Source: Andrena cerasifolii (lineage: Eukaryota > Arthropoda > Insecta > Hymenoptera > Andrenidae). From it: a DNA stretch of 64,000 nt. A program made the translations under genes and the position numbers. The DNA is taken from positions 7,961,011 to 8,025,010 of the forward strand of contig NC_135125.1 of the NCBI RefSeq assembly GCF_050908995.1, given 5' to 3'. Below, one piece after another: positions 46,401 through 57,240 of this stretch. Numbering within the stretch: the first letter of the stretch is position 1; each line of letters starts with the position of its first letter. A model generated the notes under the pieces. It was given only the letters and a program-made list of their open reading frames with translations. It made no database searches and had not been told where the DNA came from.

Positions 46401-49400
46401 AAATCACCCCCTAGGGACTAAAGGCGGATTCGCACGTATCAGTTCCGTTTGGCGATTGTAGTGCCAATTTATAATATTTATTTAGTTGCAACTCAATTAC
46501 TGTATTTCAAATTAACATTATCTATTAAATTACAATATCTTTCACCACTGACTGGCACAACCGATACGTGCGAGTCCGCCTTAATTCAGCAGAAATGGAA
46601 ACAAGAATTCACCCCATAATTATAGAGGGCTAGCAACGATCGCACTCGAATCGCGTATCAGCGCTACCTGTATCTTATCAAGGAAGAGTTACTGGGAACA
46701 GGTGGAAGGACACAGACTTTCGGGTTCCTCTTAAGAAACCTGCTCGCCCCTTGCGACGGTGGATCCAGGTTAATCAATCGATTCCTCGAGGCCTTCTCCG
46801 CCTTCTCCCAATACGTTTGGGTATTAAGCTTCTCTTCGCCATACTTTTCGTTAACCACCACCTTGGCCGCCTTTTTAATCTCTGGCAGCACCCTGAACCT
46901 GATACTCCGATTCCTCGTGCCAATCTCCTCGATGGTCTCCACCTCGACCGATTCCACTTGCTGAACGTCCGCGACATCCATGGTGTCGAGCGACGAAGCC
47001 AAGCTGTCCGTGCTTTCGTTCAGAATGTTCATACCCCCGCGAATTTCATCTTCTGTTCGTATCACTCTCGAGCACCGCCTCTTCACAGCAGTCGAGCGAC
47101 TCGTCAGTTTCTTCAGCTCGACGCGAGACTCCGAGAGTATAATCGATCGTAAATTTCGCACACCGATCGTGTCGTCTTTAACCGAAGTAGGCCCACGGTT
47201 CATTTTGCCCCCTATAATTTGTTCCCCGACAGTGTTATCGCTGTCGTAATCGAAATCGTTGCTCGCGCAATTTCTGTATATCTCCAGCACCTCCTCCTTC
47301 ACCGCTTCATCCCTATCGACGATCGACTGCACGATGATTCTCGATTTGCTACTCTTACGAAGCTTATCCTTCGTCAGCTTCCCTTTGAAATTTGGTTTGC
47401 GAGGCTTCCTTGGAGCCACGTCTGGCTTGGAATCGGCGCTGTTCTGTGGAAAATCCGCGTCAGCTTGACTGTTCGAAGATCCCTCGACAGCCTTCCCACC
47501 CTTCTTAGTGCTCTTATCCTTCGAGGAATCGTCGCAATCGAAATCCCACATCTCATCGTCGCTCTCGTTGTCCACCTTCTCGCATTTAAAATCTAAAGAA
47601 GCGTTCGATGAACTATTGCATAGGTTTACTTGACAGGGGTTGTCTCTGACGCCTTGAACGGTCACTTCTTCTTCCTTTCGAATTGCTGCAGGCGAGACAC
47701 TGGAGACGATTCTACTCGCGTTCAACTTCGAAGCTCTGGTGCTGGAACTATTTTCAAATTCTTCGTAACTAGTCTGGTTTGATTTATCGAGCTTGGCATG
47801 CACCGAAGAGCTCGATGCACTCGAGCCCCTGGTTTCCACGCGATATAGCATCTCTGCTCCTTTTTCTGCGTCTACAGACATTTTCCAGTCGCAGTTTTCA
47901 GGGGGCGGGGGTGAATTTTCTCTTAGACTGTCGTAAGTATCACATTTCGAAAGTGGATTTTCTATTTGAGCGTTGAATGGCGTACTGGATCCAGTTGGCT
48001 CTAACGTGTCATTCGTCAGAAACGCATCGATTTCTGTCCCAAGGTTTCTTTCGACAGGAGCCACCTCGTTCTTCGCAGAAAGGTCAAGTTCGTCTTGGAG
48101 GAACTCTGCATCGCTTTCATTTTTGAAAGCCTCTATATATACAGTCTCATTTGATTCTTTGTACAACGTCGATTGATCTGCTTCTTGCTCTAGTGTCTCA
48201 TCATTAAAGATCGTGTTGCACTTATCGAATTTTTCAGAGAAACCTGTCAAGGCTTCTGTATCCTCTTCTCTTAAATTAGCTTTGCTCGTTGAATTTTCGC
48301 CATCTGATTTTGCATCCTCCGTCACAGACACGCGATTATTTAATCCAGCGATAATACTATTTACTCCACGATTCTCTTGCGAATCTGTGATCGGGGAACT
48401 GTCAGAACACTCCTGCGTAACTTCATAATTACTTTCCGGCGAGACCTCTGCGTAACCTGCCGATGTCAATCTCTTCCTCTCCAGAAGTTTGCTTCTCGTC
48501 GATTGAAAATGTTCACTGGGTAATTCCTGTTTCGACGTTTCCAAGTCTAGGTATCCTGGCTTAGAATCAGCCGGCTTGCTTTCATCCTCGATCCCAGGGT
48601 TCCTCGATCTATTCGTTTGATTCGCGCGGCCACTTCCAGCCCCACTACTACCATCCAACTCCGCGAGACGAGTACAGCCGTACGAAGAAGAGTGCAGTTT
48701 ATCCACTCTCTCCTGATCCCCCAATCGAAATTCTATCCTGGGACTGTGTTTCACAGGCCTCCACTTCCTTTGACCCGTAAGCTGCGCGTCGTCAAGGTCA
48801 CCGTACACCGAGTCCTTGAACGAGTACGTTCGATTCAAGTTGGCAGTAACCGTGGACCAATTGACGCTACCACTTCTCGAGCTGAGTTTACCGATATCGT
48901 CCTTAAAAGCACATTCGCTCGGGGCAGCCTCCTCTGCATCGTCCTCTAAGAGCCTTTCGTTCAAAACGAACTCCTCCAAGCCTCGATCCCCGTGATCGGG
49001 GAAAGGAGTGTTCGGAAGATTCTTCAGATTCTGAGCTTTCACGTCTCTGCGCTGCTGGCCCTTTTCCTGGCTGATCCTCTTCCACGTGGTTAGCTCATTG
49101 CCCCTGTATATGTGGCAAGGTTTCACGGTCATTCCGTTCACCTCCGCGTTGATCGAAACGTCGTTCACTTTCGGGTTGCCCTGGCTCCTGGCGGAAACGA
49201 TGCTCGCCTTCTGCGACCTAGCGGAGTGCAGCGCCTGATGCTTGTCTTCCTGTTTGACGCGGCTGCTGGCGGGCTCCTCCCGCCTCGCTCTGTCCTCCCG
49301 CTTTCGAGGATGTCGCTTGGAGGCTCTTGGGGTGCTACTGCACTCTTCGAGACCTTCTTTCTTATGTTTTAGGGGCGGTACAGGGAGGTGGGAGGTTCTT

Positions 49401-52400
49401 TTAGTGGGGGGTGCAGGTCGGAACAGTGGCGGTCCAGCCTCGTCCTCTGGCGGCCTGAGGAGGAGGAAATAGGATCAAGGATGTAGATATGCCTGACATC
49501 AGGAGAAGGTCATCAGGCTTTTGTAGCACGTTGCAAAAGGGGGATGACTAACGTGAGAGTTGGGATATATATTTTACGTGGTTGAAAGATTCGGATTTTT
49601 GCCGCGAAACAACCTTGTCCCTTTTCCTTCTCCTCATGCACACTAGGGATACGCGTTTACGCTAGGTTTCCGCGCTTTTTTTAATATGAAACTATCGGCT
49701 ACGCCAATGCGCGGTTAGAGGTAGGAAGGATGCTTACCTATTCGTACGGTCGATCTGCCGCGACTTCATCGGACCTAGGGGACCGGACTCTTTCGTTTGT
49801 CCTGAACGTCTGCTGTAATAATTAGATCTCTACTAAATTTCGAGCGAGTCAAGCCTAGACATCCTGACATGTCTAAACTTTAAACGTATTAAGTTTGTAA
49901 GGAGAGATCATTTTCAAGGATACTCTGTATAGATAATAGAATCTTAATATATAAAGCGGAAAGTGTTTGTGGGTCTGTCCGTCGCCTAAAAACTTTCGAA
50001 CGGCAAACTCTGGGGTCGCGAAATGTGTCTCAGCTCATTATGTGACTATTTTCACAAATGAAAAAAATAAAAAAAATTATTTTTATAAAATCAGAATCTA
50101 AATTTCTTGTCATATGAAATTCTGGGGAACAAAGAATATAGTTTTTGGATAAAATCAGAATTTCTTTGGAAGATACTGCGCGGTTAAATCCGCCACTAAG
50201 TTTAATTAGTCTAGTTACCTGTAGCGTACATATATTAAGCTACACTTATTGATATTACTTCTTAAAGAAGTAAGAATCTTAAATCGCAATAGGGTCAAAA
50301 CCCAACATAAAACCTCATTTCGTATTCGAAAATTCTACAGGGTGTTCGACAAGAGACAGTAGAACATGAAATGAGTGGCAAAATAAAACGAAAGTGAGGA
50401 GTAAAGAATTTGCGGCAGGGGCTGCGTTTTTTAGTGTTTGGAACTTCAGGTAAGGAACGCCTGAAGAACGGCAATTCGGTCATCAGCTGCACGCGTTACG
50501 TAGATCAGTGGCGCCACCTACAGTCATCGTCAAGAAACCACTATGTACTTCGCAGTCTTCGCGATCTACTTAAGTCCCAGAGTTTACAACTTTGATGTTT
50601 CTCTTAAAAACGTGCCAAAGCGTCCAAAAGTCCCGTAGGTTTTACAACCACGCTATAACCCTCCTAGGTACAATACAATACAGTCGCCGTGAGAAAACAA
50701 ACACGCGTTGTTCTTTCACGGCGACTGTAGGTGGCGCCACTGACGCAACGCGTGCAGCTGATCGCCAAATTGCCGTTCTTCAAGCTTTGCTTACTTAAAC
50801 TTTCAAACATTAATACCTAACAAACAAAGCCTCCATCGCAATTTCTTTACTCCTCATTTTCACCTTATTTTGTCACGTAGAATCACCAAATTCATTTTCT
50901 ACAACCTGTTGCTAGACATCTATTCCACTATGTGACAAAATGCACCCCGTACCACAGCGTGAGCGACTGACGGGCCACCCTCCGTCCAAGGATAAAAAAT
51001 CCTCGAAGCGCTTATTGGTTCCCTCAAAATGGTGAAATGTGTAAAACTTACACGACAGCTGATTTATGTTTCACTGGACTGTCGTTGGTTTTGTTGCAAT
51101 TTGGCGCCGAGGCGCTCTCTTTAGCCCTGTTGGTTGGCAAACTCGGTGACCCCTTGTTGCTGGCATTCAGGGTGATCGCGGAACCGGGTGAATACTTCTC
51201 GCGGGTGGTTTGTCGACTATTCTTCAGGGACGGAGCGCGATACCTCATCCGTGCCTCGAGACGCTCCTTGGCGATGTTGGTCGCTGGACTGATCGGCGCC
51301 TTCGCAACCCTTTCTTTGCACCAGGCCACGTGTCTGTCGAAGGCCTTGACGCCGAAATGTCTGTTGCAGGTGGGGCACATGCCCTGCTCGTTGGCGCGCG
51401 TCGGCGCGCTAGACGTGGCCATCGAGTTGCAATGCTTCTGCATCGTGGGCTCCGCCTAAAAGCACAACACAGTGTCCCGTTGCATTGTTCTCGCACAACA
51501 AATTCGAATTCCTTCTCCGCGGCCTATTCACTCGCATTGCTCAACCCGCTGAGCGTGTCGGAAACCCCCGCTTGGTATTCAATGTATTTCAAAATGCTCG
51601 AAGGCGAATCGAATGCTACACGCGATGTAATGGTTAGTATTCTATTGTGAGAGTAATTGCTCCAGCTTTCGTAACGGATTGTGCCGCCTTCCTTTATTTA
51701 CGAATTATAGTAATTATGGTTTCAGGTTTGGGGGCCTGTTCGGGTTTAGGGTTTTGGCAAATTGAAAATCTCTGGGGAGAAATTTTGAGGTGCTTTCGTC
51801 AAGGGGTTGGAAATACGGAAATGTTTTATTTGGAATTGTGGAGGTAATATATTTAAGAAACAAATGAATTGTTGCAAGTTAAGGCGTAGTGAAATAATTA
51901 AATAAACAATATCATACGCGATTCAAGAAAAATGTGCATTTGAGGATCTTGCAACAGGAGGGGTGCAGCTCCATTTTTTACAGTTGCTGACGTGTGATAT
52001 ACATAAAAATTAAAAAATTCTACATCATTTGATGCAAATTTCATAAGAAATGAGCGATTGATTGCAAATAAATAAAAATAGAAATATTAATATTAATATT
52101 AATATATAATATAAATATTACTATTGATATTTTTAATATTTTTAATATTTTTGTAAAACTTATCGGCTCAATAACTACTACTTATTGTGTGAAAACATGT
52201 ATTTTTCAATTAGTGTTGTCTTGTCAATGTTAAGTCAAAATAATAATTTTATAAACAGCTTTATCTAATTTACTCGAAGTTGGTAAATATGGAGCTGCAT
52301 CCCTCTTGCTGCAAGGTCTTTAATTGCATTTGGTACTGGCGCAAGTGCAAGTGAGTATGAAATGTATAAATGGTAATAAAAATAATTGCAATAAATGCAC

Positions 52401-53593
52401 CATGTGAAACCTAATTGAACTGGATATCCTACATATTAATATCGATCTTGTATATTGATATGTTATTGAAAATATTAGTTGTTCTATACGTAATACAAAA
52501 GGTCACGTTGATGGCTTACCACAGAAATATTGTACGCCCACTTTTTGTGAAATTGTAGACTTGTGTATTTCTTTAATTATAACCCTTGCATTTTTAAATC
52601 TGTTTTTCTCGTAAACCTTAAAAGTGGACGCAGTAAGTGATCGACGTGTAGATTCAAATAGAAATTCATGAAATTCCACTTGCAACAAATATATAAAATA
52701 TTCAATTACATTGACTAATTTTCTACTTCAGAAGTTTTTAAACGAGTCAATTTTATTTCTCTCGAACACTGAACGGAAAGACTTTGGTAATACAAGACCA
52801 TGACGAATAATATAATACTACGGTACGGGTTGCAAAAGAAGTTCATCTCACGCACGAATGCACTTGCATCATTCACGATGCATCTAGGTTAATCTGCGCT
52901 CTACCTGCAATTCTCAACTCACATTTCTCTCTCTGTATATCTTCGTTTTTAATGCAGCTCTGTAACTCTACATTTTGAAGCTGCCTCAGACATACTAATC
53001 TCTTTAAATACTACGAATAATCATACTTATAAGCTAACTACACTATTCAACTTCCCCTACTGACTATTTCCTAATATATTAAATTAATATATTAAAATTT
53101 ATGCATGATTTTCTACTCATTATTTTTGTATAGTCTCTTAAGACATTGTACTAAAAGTAGGTAATAACAATTTCATATGAAAACTGTAAATTATTCCTGA
53201 AAAAAATTCTTAAGAATGGCTTACTATTCCGCCCGCACAGTGCTGTTCCCGCTTAATCCGCCACCCCTGTAGCCAGCAAACACTCAAAACACGTAGCCCA
53301 GAACTTACGATTTCGTTCCGAGCGGCGCGGATCGCGCGCAGAAAATCATCGTGCGTCTGCTTCCAGGTGGATGCGGACGTTCTGTCGTCCTGGCAGTGCC
53401 GCCTCCTCTCCTGCCTGGGCTGAAACTCGGCCAGCTCCGTGCCCTGGATCCTCTGCTTGGCCGAGTCGAACAGCTTCCTCTTCTTAGTCGCGGCCTGCTC
53501 GCATATCCTCGCGTGCTTTTCCAACGACTGCGGCATAAAAGTCCGTGCGCAGAACGCGCACGGCAGTAGGATGGACGCCACATCTGTGTCCAT
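40405..53593 (-). CDS. ZC2HC1A: Zinc finger C2HC domain-containing protein 1-like, 1536 aa with giant insert
   Basis: Exons: 53593-53309, 51455-51052, 49454-46668, 42455-41535, 40618-40405; 4611 nt, all phases consistent. Finger 1 is C12-x2-C15-x11-H27-x3-C31 (LPCAFCARTFMPQSLEKHARIC), followed by ATKKRKLFDSAKQR. Finger 2 is C122-x2-C125-x11-H137-x3-C141 (CPTCNRHFGVKAFDRHVAWC). The C-terminus carries KFCHECGSKFPETAKFCCEC and ends GIRRLVL, as in vertebrate ZC2HC1A. Between them lie about 1,200 residues of low-complexity Ser/Asp/Glu/Lys-rich sequence from exons 3 and 4, without a domain that I recognise. Vertebrate ZC2HC1A is only about 325 aa. Function is poorly known in the family; zinc binding is inferred from the Cys/His spacing. 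The 46668 (AG|GTAGCG) to 42455 (CAG|C) junction rests on phase and splice consensus alone; alternative isoforms lacking the big exons are possible. Confidence 0.88.
40770..41095. mobile_element. Foldback element with long inverted arms
   Basis: The left arm (about 40770-40876) and right arm (about 40982-41095) are inverted copies. They contain TAAGAAACTAGCGAT, TCATCTGAAATTTGG and CATGTTTTTATGCATCTTTG with scattered changes. It lies in the last intron of the ZC2HC1-type gene. Confidence 0.7.
41210..41460. repeat. Degenerate repeat around a CTAGGTACTATAGTACCTAG palindrome
   Basis: TAGCTTTTACAACCTCGCTA and its inverted relative ACATAGCGAGGTCGCAAAAGC flank the palindrome at about 41277-41296. 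Related text (CAACCTCGCAATACCC) follows at about 41440 and again at about 50650 (CAACCACGCTATAACCC). Probably an old dispersed foldback family. Confidence 0.5.
42956..43193. mobile_element. hAT-like MITE
   Basis: The element 42964-43185 starts CAGTGATTCCCAACCT and ends AGTTTGGGAAACACTG (inverted). The flanking 8-mers TTTTAGAG and CTTTACAG agree at 6 of 8 positions, as expected for an aged target duplication. It lies in the large 42456-46667 intron. Confidence 0.75.
44304..45084. mobile_element. Possible 781-bp TTAA-flanked piggyBac-like element
   Basis: TTAACCCTTTGAGTGGC at 44304 and the inverted CCCAAAGGGTTAA ending 45084 give a TTAA duplication and a short CCCTTTG inverted end. The inverted repeat is only about 7 bp, so it could be chance. 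No transposase frame. Confidence 0.45.
45104..45208. mobile_element. Short hairpin element, family shared with 50337-50920
   Basis: AGGAACGCCTGAAGAACGGC at 45104 returns inverted at 45175-45208 around a loop of about 37 bp. The DNA to the right (45209-45330) also matches 50790-50912, so this is a deleted copy of the longer element. Confidence 0.8.
45575..45798. mobile_element. 224-bp TTAA-flanked MITE (piggyBac-like)
   Basis: TTAACACGTTCG at 45575 and the inverted CGAACGTGTTAA ending 45798. The TTAA target duplication and 8-bp identical ends fit a piggyBac-derived MITE. It lies in an intron of the ZC2HC1-type gene. Confidence 0.6.
50041..50110. repeat. Dispersed repeat segment, inverted copy at 61725-61795
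   Basis: GTGACTATTTTCACAAATG, then an A-rich run, then TATAAAATCAGAATCTAAAT match the reverse complement of 61725-61795. The preceding AAAGCGGAAAGTGTTTGTGG resembles the edge of a common insect transposon fragment whose class I cannot name. Confidence 0.5.
50337..50920. mobile_element. About 580-bp TIR element with long arms
   Basis: The outer ends are TACAGGGTGTTCGACAAGAG (left) and a degenerate ACAACCTGTTGC (right). The inner arms 50451-50530 and 50721-50797 contain GGAACGCCTGAAGAACGGC and AGTGGCGCCACCTACAGTC in opposite orientation. It lies between the second and third coding exons of the ZC2HC1-type gene. Confidence 0.75.
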
Positions 53594-53830
53594 TTACCGT
53601 GAATTAGTCTCCGCTGCTGCTATCCTCCCTCCTGTTCGGGAGGGGCGGGTGCGCGAGAGGTGCGTCCGTGCGGAGTGCGTCAGATTCGCGAGGGGCTTAA
53701 TCACGCCGCGGTAGCGTCAGCCAACGTGCACCCTCGACAGAGCAACTTTCTGATCCGTTTCGGAGGTGCTGAACGTATCCATGGCTCGCGGCTACGGGTA
53801 AGGGAAGACAAACAAGGCGATTGAGCGGTC

Positions 53831-54496
53831 TTAACGCTTTGACCGCCGCCGACGACTCGATTGCGATTTACTAACAAGCCTTCCAGGTGGCCGCCACCGA
53901 TCGCTTTGGTTTTGGGGTGTGTTTTAGAGGACCGAAAAATAACCAACGCGTGTGTTCTTACTTTGGGGTGATACCACCTCTCAAAGTTCGTAAGAAGATG
54001 TATAAGCATTGTGTTGAATAAAACTTGATATACACAGTTTTATAATATTATTTCAACTAACAATAGAAACTTTTATATTTTTTACCTCTTAACTTTCATA
54101 CCTCTCGATATAGCTTTTAAACCTCGGAACTTTTATACCTCTTCTTATGAACTTCGAGGGGTGGTTTCGCCCCCTAAATCTGCAAGCGGGGCAAAATAGA
54201 AAGAAGCACGTATTTCTAATTTTTGCGGTCCTCTAATTCATATTCGAAAATCAAAGGAATCGGAGGCGGTCACCCGGAAACCTCTCCTTGTAAGTACTTT
54301 CCGCGAGCTTAAGGCTTAAGAAATCAATCGCACTCCCTATTTATCCCCGACAGAATTATACCACTCAAAGATTCATATCCTACTTATTACACGCTGTTTC
54401 AATAGTCTTCAACGACCACAGAATACTTGGAAAATTGAAAGAAGATATCCAGCAAGCGTAAGTTCGCCGCGAAAGGCGCGGCCGTCAAAGTGTTAA
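53831..54496. mobile_element. 666-bp TTAA-flanked piggyBac-like element upstream of the ZC2HC1-type gene
   Basis: The left end is TTAACGCTTTGACCGCCGCC (53831). The right end is GGCGCGGCCGTCAAAGTGTTAA, ending 54496. The inverted match covers about 13 bp with two differences, plus the TTAA duplication. It begins 238 bp before the ATG at 53593, so it may carry promoter or leader sequence. No long ORF inside. Confidence 0.6.
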
Positions 54497-54908
54497 CCCG
54501 ACTCAGCTTCACAGAGTCCACAGTCTTGTAAACGCGCCCGAACGCGTCGAGAGATGCGTGTCGCTAGTAAACGTGAGAGATTCGTCAAGGCGAATGCGCA
54601 ACGCTCGTTAACTGGACACTGGGAACGCAGAACAGCACCAGAAGCTAAACTGATCGCAACTCTGGAACGTCCCAAGCCTGGCACCAGCTCGATAGCGATT
54701 ACTGCCACTGTGTATCGAACGGCAGGTTCGTCAAACTTTTCTAAATTCGCCACAGAACTTATAAAATCGCCGAAACGGTCGCAGCGGGCGAGTCGCAGTA
54801 GCGAGCAACGGATGCACAGCGAGCGCGTCCGGGGATCAACGATCAAGGAGATCAGCGGTACGCAACAGTGTCGATCGACGTCCACGAGCTCGCTGAGAGG
54901 CGATAATT

Positions 54909-55167
54909 AACTCCGCGACAGAGCCGACCGGCTAGCTTCGAGCCCGCGGATCGCGAACACCTGCGAGGCTCTCTTATTCAACGGCGACCACGACGACGCC
55001 GAGGACGAAGACGAGGTGTCGCCCCCGCGGGAGCCGCTCGCCTACGGAGGAGCAAGCTTCCTTTTTAGGCGCTACAAGCTTGCCGTTCATTGTAGGTATC
55101 TGTTGCACGAGCAGAGGAGCGCGTGCTTGCTCCTGTCACGATTCCTTCCGTCCTCGCTTTCCCGATG
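54909..55167 (+). other. GC-rich open stretch, possible exon of an unknown gene
   Basis: One + frame stays open for about 86 codons without an ATG. It reads ...CEALLFNGDHDDAEDED and then PLAYGGASFLFRRYKLAVH, followed by a possible donor (ATTGTAG|GTATCT). It lies in a G+C-rich, CpG-rich block that could equally be a promoter, where stops are rare by chance. Confidence 0.2.
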
Positions 55168-55643
55168 ACGGTGTGGCCAAGTTTACGGTGTTGTAACACG
55201 TTTTCGTAGCAACGCCTTCACGGTCAGATCCCTGCTCCGCGTGGACGTAAGGCGGGCACGAGATGGTCGCCTTTCTTAGCTGATAAACGATTTTTCTTGG
55301 CTTCCGCGGCTCTGAGCGTTGCACGCGTCTCGCGTTTCATTACTGGGATGGGTTCTTAGGTTCGTGTGGAAGATTTGCATGTTTGTAGTTATTCTTGGGT
55401 AATTTACTGGATTAATAGGGTGGCATAGTTGCTTCTCAGAGTTTAGAAGAGTTAGGTTTCTTCTGGGATGTTCTGAAGTGTGATTTTTTGGGAAGAGTTA
55501 GGTTGATCTTAAATTAGAGTTGATCTAATTGTAATTGCGTAATAACTCACAAGGGAACACCGCGAACTTTGTGGGACTATAGAGTGACTTAAGACAAGAA
55601 GAAGGGTATGCTTCATTCGTGAACATCGCCCTTTAACGGCGTA

Positions 55644-55964
55644 AAAACTAACCTCAAAGTCAAATAGGCTCTCTCACTGTTTCGGATATAACTCCTGAAG
55701 TACAAGAGGCAGAACAAAATGTTTCAAACAAAAGTTTCATGGTATAATAAGCGCTGCAAACTTGCGTTAACAAAATTCTGGAAAGAGTTTAAACAAAATA
55801 AATATCTAATTTAAAAAACTTTTTTCAAAATTTTGTTAACACCAGTTTGCAGCGACGATTGCGCCATTAAACTTTTGTTGGAAACATTTTTTTCTGTCTC
55901 TTGTAGTTTAGGTGTTATACGCGAAAAAAATGGGAGTGCCTATTTGACTTTGAGGTTAGTTTTC
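55644..55964. repeat. Long imperfect foldback
   Basis: AAAACTAACCTCAAAGTCAA at 55644 is matched inverted by TTGACTTTGAGGTTAGTTTT near 55945-55964. Inner similarity (GCTGCAAACTTGCGTTAAC against GTTAACACCAGTTTGCAGC) makes arms of about 150 bp around an AT-rich centre. Confidence 0.8.
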
Positions 55965-56790
55965 ACATGCTTGGGCGCGAACGAAGCATACCATTGTTCG
56001 TATCTCGAGGCACTCTATAAGCCCACAAATTTGCACTCCAGTCGGTGAGTGAGTAGGATTGCAGGCGTAGAAAAAATACGAAGGGCTCGAAAGCATTCCC
56101 AGCCACGAATCTCACCTGGATCGGAACATTGCTCGACTTCCAGCAGTGTTTCCGATTTATCGACAGCAGGTTGCACTTTCGACGAGCTTTGATCGTAGGG
56201 GGGGCCTCGGTCCGCCCCTGCGACGGCTCTCGAAACGCAGCACCACATCGAACAGCATGGACAAGACACCGACTGATTGTGAGAAGCACCACGAGGCTGC
56301 TCTTGCCCGCGGTCTCTGTCTCCTCTTGTAAGAGGGATTTATTTTAGGTGTCACCGCGAGAGCATCAGGAGCAGCGGTACACCCCCCTTCCTGTACAATC
56401 GGCTCAAAAATATCGTCCCGACGACCAAAATCCACGGAGAGAATATACCCTTCTAGGTACATTAAATAAAACCAGACGTGTATTACTAGAAGTAATTTCT
56501 ATTCGTTCGTTGGTAGTACAGGACTTCTAATTGTGGATTTAGTATTAATAGATTATGGATAAGTAGAGTGATTGCTTAGTAAATAATTCTTTTGAGTCGA
56601 TTGTACGTGACGATAGAAGAGAGGCTCTTCCATGATGCTTCACACATTGTGGGTGAGCGGTGTGTATAAAAGTATACACTTTTACTAGAAAGTGGGCTGA
56701 GAATTTCTGTTACGAAAAGTTATTATTGGATAGGAAGTTCAGCGGCGACTTGTCCACTAATTATTGCAGGGTATATGTTAAGGTTTGTCG

Positions 56791-56960
56791 GGTTTTAAAA
56801 ACCGGGTTTAAAAACCGGTTTTTATTTATAAATTTGTAGAATTCGAAAACCGGTTTTTACATTTACAAAAACCGGTTTCTATTTATATATTTGTAGAATT
56901 CGAAAACCGGTTTTTACATTTACAAAAACCGGTTTTTAAATTTACAAAAACCGGTTTTAT
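56791..56960. repeat. Tandem cluster of AACCGGTT palindromes
   Basis: Six exact AACCGGTT sites lie at 56813, 56848, 56870, 56905, 56927 and 56949. A near-match AACCGGGTT lies at about 56800. Part of the spacing follows a repeat of about 57 bp that includes TTTGTAGAATTCGAAAACCG. AACCGGTT is the optimal core site of Grainyhead-family transcription factors, so this is either a homotypic binding cluster or a simple tandem repeat. Confidence 0.75.
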
Positions 56961-57144
56961 ATACTAGAATTAATATGCAGAATGAATGAATTATTTAATT
57001 AAAAACGTTCACATTTTTACTTGAAATCGCATCGGACACAAGCATATTGTAGTAGGTAACAGTTTGCTGTAAAACTAATCTTCATGAGCTCATATTTTCA
57101 GAAAAATAATACTAAATGGAATCAAGATTTATAATTTGGTACCA

Positions 57145-57240
57145 CCTTTTAAAAGATTTAACAGATATTTTGTACGGATTTTAGTTATTAAAAAATATGA
57201 TAACTAAAATCCGTACAAAATGTCTTTTAAATCGTTAAAT
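57145..57240. repeat. Near-perfect hairpin
   Basis: ATTTTGTACGGATTTTAGTT and its inverse AACTAAAATCCGTACAAAAT flank an 11-bp AT loop. Similarity extends outward (AAAAGATTTAACAGAT against AAATCGTTAAAT). A further half copy, GTACGGATTTTGGTTATT, lies at 57299. Confidence 0.75.

Noticed and set aside
54554..54910. 118-codon plus-strand ORF and its minus partner at 54493-54885
   Set aside because: Both strands are open because of base composition; neither peptide shows a known motif.
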